The translations under genes were made by a program, and so were the position numbers. Of a DNA stretch of 64,000 nt, positions 8,705 to 16,088 are shown piece after piece. The notes under the pieces are model-generated. The model did not search any database and was not told the DNA's origin. It saw nothing but the letters and a program-made list of their open reading frames with translations. This DNA comes from an uncultured Collinsella sp. (GTDB lineage: Bacteria; Actinomycetota; Coriobacteriia; Coriobacteriales; Coriobacteriaceae), in NCBI GenBank assembly GCA_959599915.1, contig CAUGJE010000004.1:97339-161338 (forward strand), written 5' to 3'. Positions within the stretch are counted from its first letter, which is position 1. Each line of letters opens with the position of its first letter.

Positions 8705-9832
8705 ATGACCGCCGTGATCTCACATTTCTCCGCCCTCCGCGCAATTCGCCGCGCTCGACGGGCGTACTCTGCGCTTCCCTGGAGCGCCATCAACGCCGAA
8801 CAACAAGCACAAGCCCTTGCGGGCTGCGTTCCCAATAAAGACGCCATAGACTTTGCGGCTCTTTCGATGCTTGATGCCTGGAACGAAGACGACTCCGAGC
8901 GCTTAGACCTCCTTGTTGCGGATGGTAACAACAGACGCCCCGACGAACGCCTTCTCCAGCACTCCATCACCGCCCCGCTTCCCGCAGGGGCAATCATGCA
9001 CATCGAAGCCGACATCTACGCAACGTCTCCCGCCATGACAGCCATGTTGTACTCTAGGAATGAGCCCGTAGCCAAGGTCCTGATGCTTCTCATGGAGCTA
9101 CTCGGCTCTTACTCCCTCCCGCCCGAGGCAACCTATCCCATCGCCCATGACGACACGTGGCCCAAGGCCGATAGCTTCAAAGTGCTGGACGATCTTGATT
9201 GCCAGGGCGACCAACCGGCAGCCGAAAAACAAAACGAAACCCGCTACGAGCAGGCACACTACAAATGCGAGCCTGCTACAACCATAAAAGAGCTCGAGGC
9301 AGTCGCACAGTTTGCCAAAAGCAGCTCCTACGCCTCGTTTCGCACGGCCGTCAGGCTCGCCCGAGCCGGATCCGCATCCCCAGCGGAATCCTTAATGTTC
9401 GCCGTCCTAGGCGCACCCATGCGTTTTGGCGGATTCGGATGTTGCAGCCTGCCCATGGGAGGTCTGCTGCTCAACTATCGAATCGACTTCGACACCCTTG
9501 CAGTCAACATGTCCTCGGGCATCCCCTATGCCATCTGCGACTTATATTGTCCGGCCGCAGGAGTCGACAACGAATACAACGGAATTGGACACGAGCTCCA
9601 GAACGCTCGCATCCACGACGGAAACCGCAACAACGGCCTTAAAGCCATGGGCGTTCACGTTCTGGTTATCAATCGCGACCAAATGAAAGACCTTGTTGCA
9701 CTCGAAGCCTTCGCCCAGACGATGCATCGACTCGCGGGAGTCCGATTCCGATATCGCATCAAGGGCTATCGCAAGCGTCAGGCCGCTTGGCTCAACGCCC
9801 TGCGGGCCGGAATCGGCCTTGCGCCGGTCTAA
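8705..9832 (+). CDS. Uncharacterised protein with divergent PD-(D/E)XK/DUF559-like C-terminus
   Basis: A 375-residue protein not recognised as a named family. Residues 1-225 are unassigned. A segment ASPAESLMFAVLGAP followed by GGFG (about 224-244) matches the corresponding segment of the gene at 56744 (VSPMEAASAIALSLP then GGVG). The C-terminal part (270-345) has the layout of Vsr/DUF559-type endonuclease folds: Asp279, then Glu290-Tyr-Asn292-Gly with His296, an Arg/Asn-rich helix and the strand MGVHVLVI. The usual active-site Lys is Asn292, so catalysis is doubtful. The gene sits alone between two 204-bp elements and has no clear Shine-Dalgarno sequence, so the start is uncertain. Function unknown; defence or mobile cargo is a guess. 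Confidence 0.7.
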   Translation: MTAVISHFSALRAIRRARRAYSALPWSAINAEQQAQALAGCVPNKDAIDFAALSMLDAWNEDDSERLDLLVADGNNRRPDERLLQHSITAPLPAGAIMHIEADIYATSPAMTAMLYSRNEPVAKVLMLLMELLGSYSLPPEATYPIAHDDTWPKADSFKVLDDLDCQGDQPAAEKQNETRYEQAHYKCEPATTIKELEAVAQFAKSSSYASFRTAVRLARAGSASPAESLMFAVLGAPMRFGGFGCCSLPMGGLLLNYRIDFDTLAVNMSSGIPYAICDLYCPAAGVDNEYNGIGHELQNARIHDGNRNNGLKAMGVHVLVINRDQMKDLVALEAFAQTMHRLAGVRFRYRIKGYRKRQAAWLNALRAGIGLAPV

Positions 9833-9865
9833 ACGGCGAATCACCCGCGCGCCGTCGAACAGGGC

Positions 9866-10069
9866 TGGACGGTTAGTTCAAATACGTATAAATGGACACA
9901 TTGAATTAGGCTGTTTTGCAGTTATCTCTATACCATTCGCCCTATTTGAAGGCAGGATAGACTTCAAAACAGCGCCATATGGACTAACTAAAGCTCCAAA
10001 ACAACGTACCAGCATTGAATTGAGCACTTCAAGTCCTCGGAACTTATACGTATCTGAACTAACTGTCCA
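9866..10069. repeat. 204-bp element with inverted ends, copy 2
   Basis: Begins TGGACGGTTAGTTCAAATAC and ends with its inverted counterpart (GTATCTGAACTAACTGTCCA). Length and ends match copy 1 (8337-8540); judged by the end variants it lies in the opposite orientation. It starts 34 bp after the stop of the enclosed gene and ends about 115 bp before pth. Nothing else was seen between 9833 and 10183. Confidence 0.72.
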
Positions 10070-10183
10070 CCTTGGATTTCGACGGCTGTCCAAACGCCCC
10101 CAAACAACCTCAATTGCCCTCCATTTGACAGCGGCAACGGGGTCGCTCACCATAGCAGACGATAAATCGACGAAAGGAAGCAC

Positions 10184-10813
10184 ATGGCAGCTGCACAGCC
10201 GCTTAAGATTCGCATGGTTGCCGGACTTGGCAACCCTGGCGAGGAATATGCCGAGACCCGCCACAACGCCGGCTTTAAGGCGATTGACGAGCTGGCCCGT
10301 CAGGCCGGCGTCACGTACTGGAAAAACCAGGCCGGCGCCGAGGTCGCGCTCATCAACATCAACGATCCCGAGGAAGAGGGCGGTAAGCGCCAGATTGTAC
10401 TGGTCAAGCCGCAGTCGTACATGAATACCTCGGGCGGCCCCATCTCCAAGCTCTGCCGCGAGTACAAGATCAAGGCCGAGGAGCTGCTCGTCATCCACGA
10501 CGAGCTCGATATTCCCGCCGGCGACGTGCGTGTTAAGGTGGGCGGCGGCCATGCTGGCCACAACGGTCTGCGCTCCATCATCGACAAGATGGGCAGCCGC
10601 GACTTCAGCCGCATCCGCACCGGCATCGGCAACCCTCCCGGCAAGATGGCCGTCGCCGACTACGTGCTTAAGCAGCTGCGCGCCCGCGAGGCCGAGGATT
10701 TCCAGGACACCTGTGCCCGCGCGGCCGACGCCGCCGGTCTGGCCATCGTCCACAGCGTGATCTATGCCCGCGACCACGTCAACGGCGCCGCTTCCGCCAA
10801 CGGCAAGCACTAA
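10184..10813 (+). CDS. pth: Peptidyl-tRNA hydrolase
   Basis: A 209-residue Pth family enzyme that frees tRNA from peptidyl-tRNA dropped by ribosomes. Motifs are GLGNPGEEYAETRHNAGF near the N-terminus with catalytic His27, KPQSYMNTSG, the VIHDELDIPAG strand with the supporting Asp, and GGGHAGHNGLRSI. Length is slightly above the usual 190 because of short N- and C-terminal tails. An AAAGGAAG site precedes the ATG. It appears to be transcribed alone; its stop codon overlaps the start of a palindromic repeat. Confidence 0.97.
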   Translation: MAAAQPLKIRMVAGLGNPGEEYAETRHNAGFKAIDELARQAGVTYWKNQAGAEVALININDPEEEGGKRQIVLVKPQSYMNTSGGPISKLCREYKIKAEELLVIHDELDIPAGDVRVKVGGGHAGHNGLRSIIDKMGSRDFSRIRTGIGNPPGKMAVADYVLKQLRAREAEDFQDTCARAADAAGLAIVHSVIYARDHVNGAASANGKH

Positions 10814-10851
10814 AACCTACCATTTAGGGACAGGTTTATTTTGGCAGGCTT
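10813..10851. repeat. Palindromic repeat with GGGACAGG core, copy A
   Basis: Contains CCTACCATTTAGGGACAGGT followed by TTATTTTGGCAGG. It is an inverted, slightly diverged copy of 10978-11014, and both match 23222-23260. Together A and B bracket the pth terminator. It begins at the last base of the pth stop codon. Confidence 0.7.
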
Positions 10852-10918
10852 TATCTGCGGAAACGCCACAGTGGCAGCTCCGCAATAAATCCCACGCCGC
10901 CATACATATGCAATGCCT

Positions 10919-10964
10919 CAAAAGGAGCCGGCATCACCAAAGCGCGAAGCCGGCTCCTTTTGCC
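10919..10964. terminator. Intrinsic terminator after pth
   Basis: Perfect 12-bp stem AAAGGAGCCGGC / GCCGGCTCCTTT (10921-10932 with 10949-10960) followed by TTGCCGTTTT. It lies between palindromic copies A and B. Confidence 0.85.
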
Positions 10965-10977
10965 GTTTTGCCTGATA

Positions 10978-11014
10978 AAACCTACCAAAATAAACCTGTC
11001 CCTTTTTGGCAGGT
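10978..11014. repeat. Palindromic repeat with GGGACAGG core, copy B
   Basis: AAACCTACCAAAATAAACCT followed by GTCCC and TTTTTGGCAGGT; nearly identical to 23222-23260 and inverted relative to copy A. The 160 bp from here to nfnA hold no further feature I can support. Confidence 0.7.
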
Positions 11015-11174
11015 CACTTTTCCCAACCGCCGAAGACACACGTAAACAGCATGTCCATGAGGGTATAATTTGCACCGTATGTCTGCACAACGCCTGTGCG
11101 CGTACGGTTTTACTCGGGCTACCGTCCATTTCCGTGGAGGCACGGTTCGGCGGCCCTAACAAGAGAGGGGTTCT

Positions 11175-12014
11175 ATGTATAAGATCCTGGAGAAGACGCA
11201 GTTCTCTGAGAAGGTGTTCAAGTTCCGCATCGAGGCGCCTGCAATCGCCAAGCATGCGCACGCTGGACAGTTCCTCATGGTTCGCGCCAACGAGACGGGC
11301 GAGCGCGTCCCGTTTACCCTGGCCGGCTGGAACGGTGACGAGGGCTGGGTCGAGTTCATCTTCATGGTGATCGGCAAGACCACCGAGATGCTTTCCACCT
11401 ACGAGGCCGGCGAGTCGCTGCGCGACGTCGTGGGCCCGCTGGGCGTTCCCACCGAGATGGCCGAGGGCCCCTGCGCCGTCATTGGCGGCGGCGTCGGCCT
11501 GGCAATTGCCTTCCCGGTCGCCAAGCACCTGGTCGAGACCGGCCACGAGGTGCACGCCATCATGGGCGCCCGCACCAAGGACCTCCTGCTCATGGAGGAC
11601 CAGTTCCGCGAGCTGCTCGACGAGGACCACATCCACATCACCACTGACGACGGCTCCTACGGCGAGCAGGGCGTTGTCACCGCTCCGCTGGAGCGCCTGC
11701 TGCAGGACAAGGCCGTGAGCCAGGTCTTCTGCGTCGGCCCCGTTCCGATGATGAAGTTCTCGACCCTCACCGCCCAGAAGTACGACACCCCCATCACCGC
11801 GTCGCTCAACCCCATCATGGTTGACGGCACCGGTATGTGCGGCTGCTGCCGCGTCGAGGTGGGCGGCGTGACCAAGTTCGCTTGCGTCGACGGCCCCGAC
11901 TTCGATGCCACCCTGGTCGACTGGGATGACCTTCGTGCCCGCCAGGCCGCTTACCGTTCCGAAGAGGGCGAGTCCCTCAAGGCCTATGAGGAAAAGAGCT
12001 GCGCATGCCACTAG
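11175..12014 (+). CDS. nfnA: NADH-dependent ferredoxin:NADP+ oxidoreductase, small subunit (FAD/NAD-binding, PyrK-like)
   Basis: A 279-residue flavoprotein of the PyrK/SudB type. The N-terminal beta-barrel has the FAD motif RVPFTLAGW. A Rossmann domain follows (AVIGGGVGLAIAFPVAKHL). The C-terminal cysteine cluster GTGMCGCCRVEVGG...FACVDGPDFD binds a [2Fe-2S] centre. With the overlapping GltD-like gene it should form the electron-bifurcating NfnAB transhydrogenase, which reduces two NADP+ using NADH and reduced ferredoxin in the cytoplasm. The ATG has a GAGAGGGG site. Its stop overlaps the next gene by 10 bases, which supports a tight complex. A sulfide-dehydrogenase or glutamate-synthase role is the alternative. 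Confidence 0.85.
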   Translation: MYKILEKTQFSEKVFKFRIEAPAIAKHAHAGQFLMVRANETGERVPFTLAGWNGDEGWVEFIFMVIGKTTEMLSTYEAGESLRDVVGPLGVPTEMAEGPCAVIGGGVGLAIAFPVAKHLVETGHEVHAIMGARTKDLLLMEDQFRELLDEDHIHITTDDGSYGEQGVVTAPLERLLQDKAVSQVFCVGPVPMMKFSTLTAQKYDTPITASLNPIMVDGTGMCGCCRVEVGGVTKFACVDGPDFDATLVDWDDLRARQAAYRSEEGESLKAYEEKSCACH

Positions 12015-13414
12015 TTAACGGTCGTTTCGTTGCCGATATGAAGTCGCCCCGCACCCCCGATAACGAGGAGCCGGCTGCCGAGCGCGCCTGCGACTTCCGC
12101 CCCGTCGACAAGGGCTTCACCGAGGAGATGGCGCTGGCCGAGGCCGAGCGCTGCCTCAACTGCAAGAAGCCGTTCTGTGTTGAGGGCTGCCCCGTCAACA
12201 TCAACATCCCCCGCTTTATCGAGCAGATCCGCGCGAAGGACTTCGGCGGCGCTCTCGATACCATCCGCGAGGACTCCATGCTTCCCGCCATCTGCGGCCG
12301 CGTCTGCCCGCAGGAGAACCAGTGCGAGGGCAAGTGCATCCGTGGCAAGAAGTCCGAGCCCGTGGCCATCGGCCAGCTCGAGCGCTTCCTGGGTGACCGC
12401 CCCGAGCTCGCCTCCACGCCCAAGATGGCCCCCAAGAACGGCAAGAAGGTCGCCGTCGTCGGTTCCGGCCCGTCCGGCATCACCTGCGCCGGCGAGCTCG
12501 CCCGCAACGGCTTTGACGTCACCGTCTTCGAGGCTTTCTTCACCGGCGGCGGCGTGCTGGTCTACGGCATCCCCGAGTTCCGTCTGCCCAAGGCAGTCGT
12601 CAAGCGCGAGATTGACGGCCTGGAGGACATGGGCGTCAAGTTTGAGTACAACTCCGTCGTGGGCAACATGGCCACGGCCGAGGAGCTGTTCGAGCAGGGC
12701 TTCGACGCCATCTACGTGGCGACCGGCGCTGGCCTGCCCAAGTTCCTCAACGTCCCCGGCGAGAACCTGCCCAACGTCTTCTTCGCAAACGAGTACCTCA
12801 CCCGCGTGAACCTGATGAAGGCCAACAAGTTCCCCGAGTACGACACCCCCACCAAGCACGGCAAGAACGTCGTCGTCTTTGGCGGCGGCAACGTGGCTAT
12901 GGACGCCGTCCGTACCGCCAAGCGCCTGGGCGCCGAGCACGCCATCATCGCCTACCGTCGTACCGAGGACGAGATGCCCTGCCGTCGCGCCGAGCTGCAC
13001 CATGCTAAGGCCGAGGGCGTCGAGGTTCTGCCGCTCGTCTCCCCGCTCGAGTTTGTCGCTGGCGAGGACGGCTCCGTGTGCGCCGTCAAGGTCCAGAAGA
13101 TGGAGCTCGGCGAGCCCGACGAGTCCGGCCGTCGTCGCCCGGTGCCCATCGAGGGCGCCATCGAGGAGATCCCCTGCGACGTCGCGATCTCGGCTATCGG
13201 CACCAACGCCAACCCCTTCGCTGCCAAGATCGGCGGCAAGATGGAGCTCAACAAGTGGGGCTACATCGTCGCCGACGAGGAGACCGGCCAGACCACCGAT
13301 CCCCGCATCTGGGCCGGCGGCGACATCGTCACCGGTGCCGCTACGGTCATTCTGGCGATGGGCGCCGGCAAGAAGGCCGCCGCTTCGATCACCAAGAGCC
13401 TGCTGGGCGAGTAA
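12005..13414 (+). CDS. nfnB: NfnAB large subunit / NADPH-dependent glutamate synthase small-chain (GltD-like)
   Basis: A 469-residue GltD-family flavoprotein. The N-terminus has the cysteine motifs CLNCKKPFCVEGCPV and CGRVCPQENQCEGKC for two [4Fe-4S] clusters, then an FAD Rossmann site VAVVGSGPSGITCAGELA, the GGVLVYGIPEFRLPK motif and an NADP site VVVFGGGNVAMDAVRTAKRL. It ends with WAGGDIVTGAATVILAMGAG. The partner nfnA overlaps by 10 bases. No large glutamate-synthase subunit lies nearby, so the transhydrogenase role is favoured over glutamate synthesis. A rho-independent terminator follows. Confidence 0.87.
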   Translation: MPLVNGRFVADMKSPRTPDNEEPAAERACDFRPVDKGFTEEMALAEAERCLNCKKPFCVEGCPVNINIPRFIEQIRAKDFGGALDTIREDSMLPAICGRVCPQENQCEGKCIRGKKSEPVAIGQLERFLGDRPELASTPKMAPKNGKKVAVVGSGPSGITCAGELARNGFDVTVFEAFFTGGGVLVYGIPEFRLPKAVVKREIDGLEDMGVKFEYNSVVGNMATAEELFEQGFDAIYVATGAGLPKFLNVPGENLPNVFFANEYLTRVNLMKANKFPEYDTPTKHGKNVVVFGGGNVAMDAVRTAKRLGAEHAIIAYRRTEDEMPCRRAELHHAKAEGVEVLPLVSPLEFVAGEDGSVCAVKVQKMELGEPDESGRRRPVPIEGAIEEIPCDVAISAIGTNANPFAAKIGGKMELNKWGYIVADEETGQTTDPRIWAGGDIVTGAATVILAMGAGKKAAASITKSLLGE

Positions 13415-13442
13415 TCACCTACAGCGCTCGCCATCAAACGGC

Positions 13443-13480
13443 AAAGTCCCCGTCGAGCACACGTCCGGCGGGGACTTTTT
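13443..13480 (+). terminator. Intrinsic terminator after nfnB
   Basis: Stem AAAGTCCCCG / CGGGGACTTT (13443-13452 with about 13469-13478) followed by a T run. Confidence 0.82.
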
Positions 13481-13492
13481 CTATGCCGACCG

Positions 13493-13537
13493 CCCCAACC
13501 ACCACAAAGGGGGCAGGTGCCTTTGTGGTGGTTGGGG
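13493..13537. repeat. Perfect palindrome with 18-bp arms
   Basis: CCCCAACCACCACAAAGG (13493-13510) is repeated inverted at 13520-13537 around GGGCAGGTG. The CCACCACAAAGG arm recurs at 13829 and 59903. It belongs to the gene-end palindromes with a GGGRCAGG-like centre. Confidence 0.75.
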
Positions 13538-13555
13538 ACTTGGCCGTTCGTTTTG

Positions 13556-13771
13556 TCTCAATCTGTAACACCTGGAGCCCGTTGAGCATCGTAGTTGTTA
13601 CAGATCGAGATATTGTGCCGGCCGCCCACGCCGCATCTCAATCTGTAACAGTTAGAGACCAAATATGCCGCCTGGTGTTACAGATCAAGACGTTGGGCTG
13701 ACGGCCGAAGGGTTCATCTCAATCTGTAACAGTTAGAGCCATTTTCGCTGGCTTGGTGTTACAGATCGAGA
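13556..13771. repeat. Tandem array of three 55-bp hairpin units
   Basis: Units at 13556-13610, 13636-13690 and 13717-13771 are each exactly 55 bp. Each starts TCTCAATCTGTAACA and ends with the inverted arm TGTTACAGATCGAGA (GATCAAGA in unit 2). The 25-nt centres and the 25-26-nt spacers between units differ, giving a period of 80-81 bp. There is no coding frame. The array is not CRISPR: the repeats are palindrome halves and no cas gene is near. Possible roles are protein-binding sites, a structured RNA or a REP-like repeat cluster. Confidence 0.8.
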
Positions 13772-13828
13772 CTATGCAAAAGCCGAGGATAGGCACTGCC
13801 GCCAAGGCCTTTCCCTCGGCCTAAAACA

Positions 13829-13873
13829 AAAACCACCACAAAGGTGCCTGTGTGTCCCCCTTGTGGTGGTTTT
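13829..13873 (-). terminator. Palindrome acting as terminator of the cytidylate-kinase-like gene
   Basis: Arms AAAACCACCACAA (13829-13841) and TTGTGGTGGTTTT (13861-13873) are perfect. On the minus strand the stem is followed by TTTTTGTTTT, so it can end the gene at 13880-14503. The same arm occurs at 13493 and 59903. Confidence 0.7.
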
Positions 13874-13879
13874 GGTCGG

Positions 13880-14503
13880 TTAGTCTTCGAGCTGCGCTAC
13901 TTTGTAGCGGTAGGCAGCGGCGATAACGTCTTTGCAGCCCTCGCGGCCCAGCTTGGCGCGGTTGACGACGATGTCCTTACCGCTCGTCATCTTCCACTTG
14001 CCGGCGCTGTAGCGCTTGTAAAAAGCCTCACGCGCCTTCTGCTGCTGCTTGACCAGCTTGGCGCCCTTCTTTTTATTAAGGCCACGCTTCTTGCGCACAA
14101 TCTCGACGCGATCCTCAAAGGGAGCGGTCACCAGCACGGCAATGTGGTTGGGGTTGTTGCGAAGCAGGTAATCGGACAGACGGCCTTCGATAATGCAGCT
14201 CTCGGTCTCGCCCAGGTCCAAAATCACCTGGCTCATCTTTTGGAACAACTTGTCCGAGTACGAACGCGCATCGTAGCGGTCGGGCAGAAACGCCATGTTC
14301 TCCACGGCCAGACGCTCGTCATAGGCGGCCATCTTATCGAGCGACTCGCCCGCACGCAGCGACGCGCGCACCAGTAGCTCGTTATCGTACAGCGGAATCC
14401 CCAACTCGTTGGCGAGGATGCGTCCAATCTCGTGGCCCTCGGCACCAAAGTCGCGCGCGATGGTAATGACCACAGGACTCTTCTTGTTCACCAGATCGCT
14501 CAT
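13880..14503 (-). CDS. Cytidylate kinase-like family protein
   Basis: A 207-residue protein of the Cytidylate_kin2 family. The P-loop region reads VITIARDFGAEGHEIGRILA, followed by LGIPLYDNELL. A central CIIEGRLSDYLL strand leads into VTAPFEDRVEIVRKKRGL and a Lys-rich helix. Such proteins resemble cytidylate kinase but lack the canonical GxxxxGKS/T Walker A; the substrate is unknown in most Actinobacteria and Firmicutes. It starts with ATG at 14503 behind an AAAGGAA site. It lies downstream of the amino-acid transporter but is separated from it by a hairpin element (14578-14665), so it may be a separate unit. Confidence 0.85.
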   Translation of the reverse strand: MSDLVNKKSPVVITIARDFGAEGHEIGRILANELGIPLYDNELLVRASLRAGESLDKMAAYDERLAVENMAFLPDRYDARSYSDKLFQKMSQVILDLGETESCIIEGRLSDYLLRNNPNHIAVLVTAPFEDRVEIVRKKRGLNKKKGAKLVKQQQKAREAFYKRYSAGKWKMTSGKDIVVNRAKLGREGCKDVIAAAYRYKVAQLED

Positions 14504-14577
14504 CGCAATTCCTTTCTAACAAATGAGAATTAGGCGATTCCTGATTCTCATTTTGTCACTTACGCCGGTCCGGGTTT

Positions 14578-14665
14578 CCCAAGTGCGGCAGATTGCCCCG
14601 AAAGAGGAGTGCCGCGTACTAAATGTACGCAAGCGACGATTGAGGGGCAAGGTGCCGTGCTTGGG
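14578..14665. repeat. Hairpin repeat with conserved core, copy 1
   Basis: Outer arms CCCAAGTGCGGCAGATTGCC (14578) and GGCAAGGTGCCGTGCTTGGG (ending 14665) pair around a core GAAAGAGGAG...GTACTAAATGTACGC...GCGACGATTGA. The same core and arms occur at 48636-48734. Both arms contain GGCA-N3-TGCC, with GAT in one and AGG in the other. It lies between two minus-strand genes. Confidence 0.72.
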
Positions 14666-14674
14666 GAAGCAGGA

Positions 14675-15313
14675 CTATGCGGCCACAATACGGCGCTGAT
14701 AGGCTCGGACCAGCAGCGAGATACCAAAGTTGAGCACAAAGTACATCGCAAACACCAGGCCGTAGAGCATAAGCACCTGCGACAGATCGATCGCGTGGGC
14801 CATCACAACATTTGCCGTGTACATGAGCTCGGCCACGTTAATGCCCGAAAGATACGAGCTGTCCTTGATGACGGTCGTGCACTGGCTAAACAGCGCCGGG
14901 ATGATTGTCTTAAACGTCTGCGGCAGAATGATGTAGCGCATGGTGGCAAAGAAGCCAAAGCCCTGGCTCTGCGCTGCCTCAAACTGGCCGCGCGGAATCG
15001 AGTTGAGGCCGCCGCGCACAATCTCGGCCATAACAGCGCTGGTAAACAGCGTAAAGGCGATGGTCGAAATCACAATGTCCAAACCCTGCACCGTAAAGTA
15101 GATAAACAGGATCCACAGCAGGTTCGGCGTGCAGCGGAACAGCTCGATATAGGCGCTCACCAAAATACGGAACGGACGGGGCGCATAGCTCTTAACGAGC
15201 GCCAGCACCGTGCCAAAGATGAGCGAGAAAAAGATCGACAGTACCGAGATCTCAATGGTCTTAACAAAGCCGCCCCAAATGTAGAGCAGGTTGGTCGCGT
15301 TGAAGATTTCCAT
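14675..15313 (-). CDS. Polar amino-acid ABC transporter permease (HisM/GlnP type), second permease
   Basis: A 212-residue integral membrane protein with about five spans and the permease coupling motif VRGGLNSIPRGQFEAAQSQG, the EAA loop typical of His/Glu/Arg transporters that docks on the ATPase. It works with the permease encoded just upstream, the GlnQ-like ATPase and the binding lipoprotein to import an amino acid. The start ATG at 15313 is 3 bases after the upstream stop, with an AGGAGG site inside that gene's end. Last gene of the four-gene operon 17704-14675. Confidence 0.92.
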   Translation of the reverse strand: MEIFNATNLLYIWGGFVKTIEISVLSIFFSLIFGTVLALVKSYAPRPFRILVSAYIELFRCTPNLLWILFIYFTVQGLDIVISTIAFTLFTSAVMAEIVRGGLNSIPRGQFEAAQSQGFGFFATMRYIILPQTFKTIIPALFSQCTTVIKDSSYLSGINVAELMYTANVVMAHAIDLSQVLMLYGLVFAMYFVLNFGISLLVRAYQRRIVAA

Positions 15314-15316
15314 GCG

Positions 15317-16063
15317 CTAGGCCTCCTCTACGTTGTCGAGCCCCAGCTCGGCTAGGCTCACGCCGCGCGGACGCTCCTTGGAGCGGCGCTCGAGCCACTG
15401 CACAAGCATGGCGAGCGGAAAGCAGATGATGAAGTACATAAGGCAGCAGACGATGTATCCCTGCAGGTAACCGTACAGACTCACAAAGTTGTCGGAACGG
15501 TACATAAGGTCGCCGCCGGCCACAAGCGCCAGCACCGACGTGTTCTTGACCAGGTTGAGCGCCTGGTTACACAGCGGCGGCAGAATGATCTTGAACGTCT
15601 GGGGCAGTACGATGTACCAGTATGCCTGCGCACGGGTGAAGCCCTGGCTCTGGGCCGCCTCCATCTGACCGCGCGGAACGGCCTCGATACCGGTGCGGAT
15701 GACCTCCGAGATGTAGGCCGCGTGATATAGGCCCACGCCCAGGAAGCCCAGCACAAACGGCGCGATACGCACCGGCTGGTCGGCACCGGTCATGGCCTGC
15801 AAAAACTGCGGACCAGCCATGTACATAAAGAGCACCTGCACGGGCAACGGGGTGTTCTGGTAAAACTCAACGTACACGCGGCTTATGGCGCGCAGCACGC
15901 GCGAACGAGTGGTAGAGAACACGCCCAGCAGCGTGCCCAGCACCAGCGACAGCAGCAGACCGGCAACGACCACCTGCAGCGTCACGCCAAAGCCCTCCCA
16001 GAAGGGCCCCATGTTTTGAAATGTCGTCGACCAACGGTCGGCGTCAAATAATCCTTCGAGCAT
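15317..16063 (-). CDS. Polar amino-acid ABC transporter permease, first permease
   Basis: A 248-residue membrane protein of the HEQRo family of permeases, with the EAA-type loop IRTGIEAVPRGQMEAAQSQG, clearly homologous to its neighbour. It should form the heterodimeric channel with the product of 14675-15313. The start at 16063 was chosen for the AAGGAAGG site a few bases upstream; the frame continues to 16096 without good initiation signals. A charged C-terminal tail (ERRSKERPRG) follows the last span. Confidence 0.92.
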   Translation of the reverse strand: MLEGLFDADRWSTTFQNMGPFWEGFGVTLQVVVAGLLLSLVLGTLLGVFSTTRSRVLRAISRVYVEFYQNTPLPVQVLFMYMAGPQFLQAMTGADQPVRIAPFVLGFLGVGLYHAAYISEVIRTGIEAVPRGQMEAAQSQGFTRAQAYWYIVLPQTFKIILPPLCNQALNLVKNTSVLALVAGGDLMYRSDNFVSLYGYLQGYIVCCLMYFIICFPLAMLVQWLERRSKERPRGVSLAELGLDNVEEA

Positions 16064-16088
16064 TTGATTCCTTCCTTGGACGATGTGC

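Noticed and set aside
13556..13771. CRISPR array
   Set aside because: Only three units, repeats are halves of palindromes, spacers of 25-26 bp lie between hairpins, and no cas genes are in the window.
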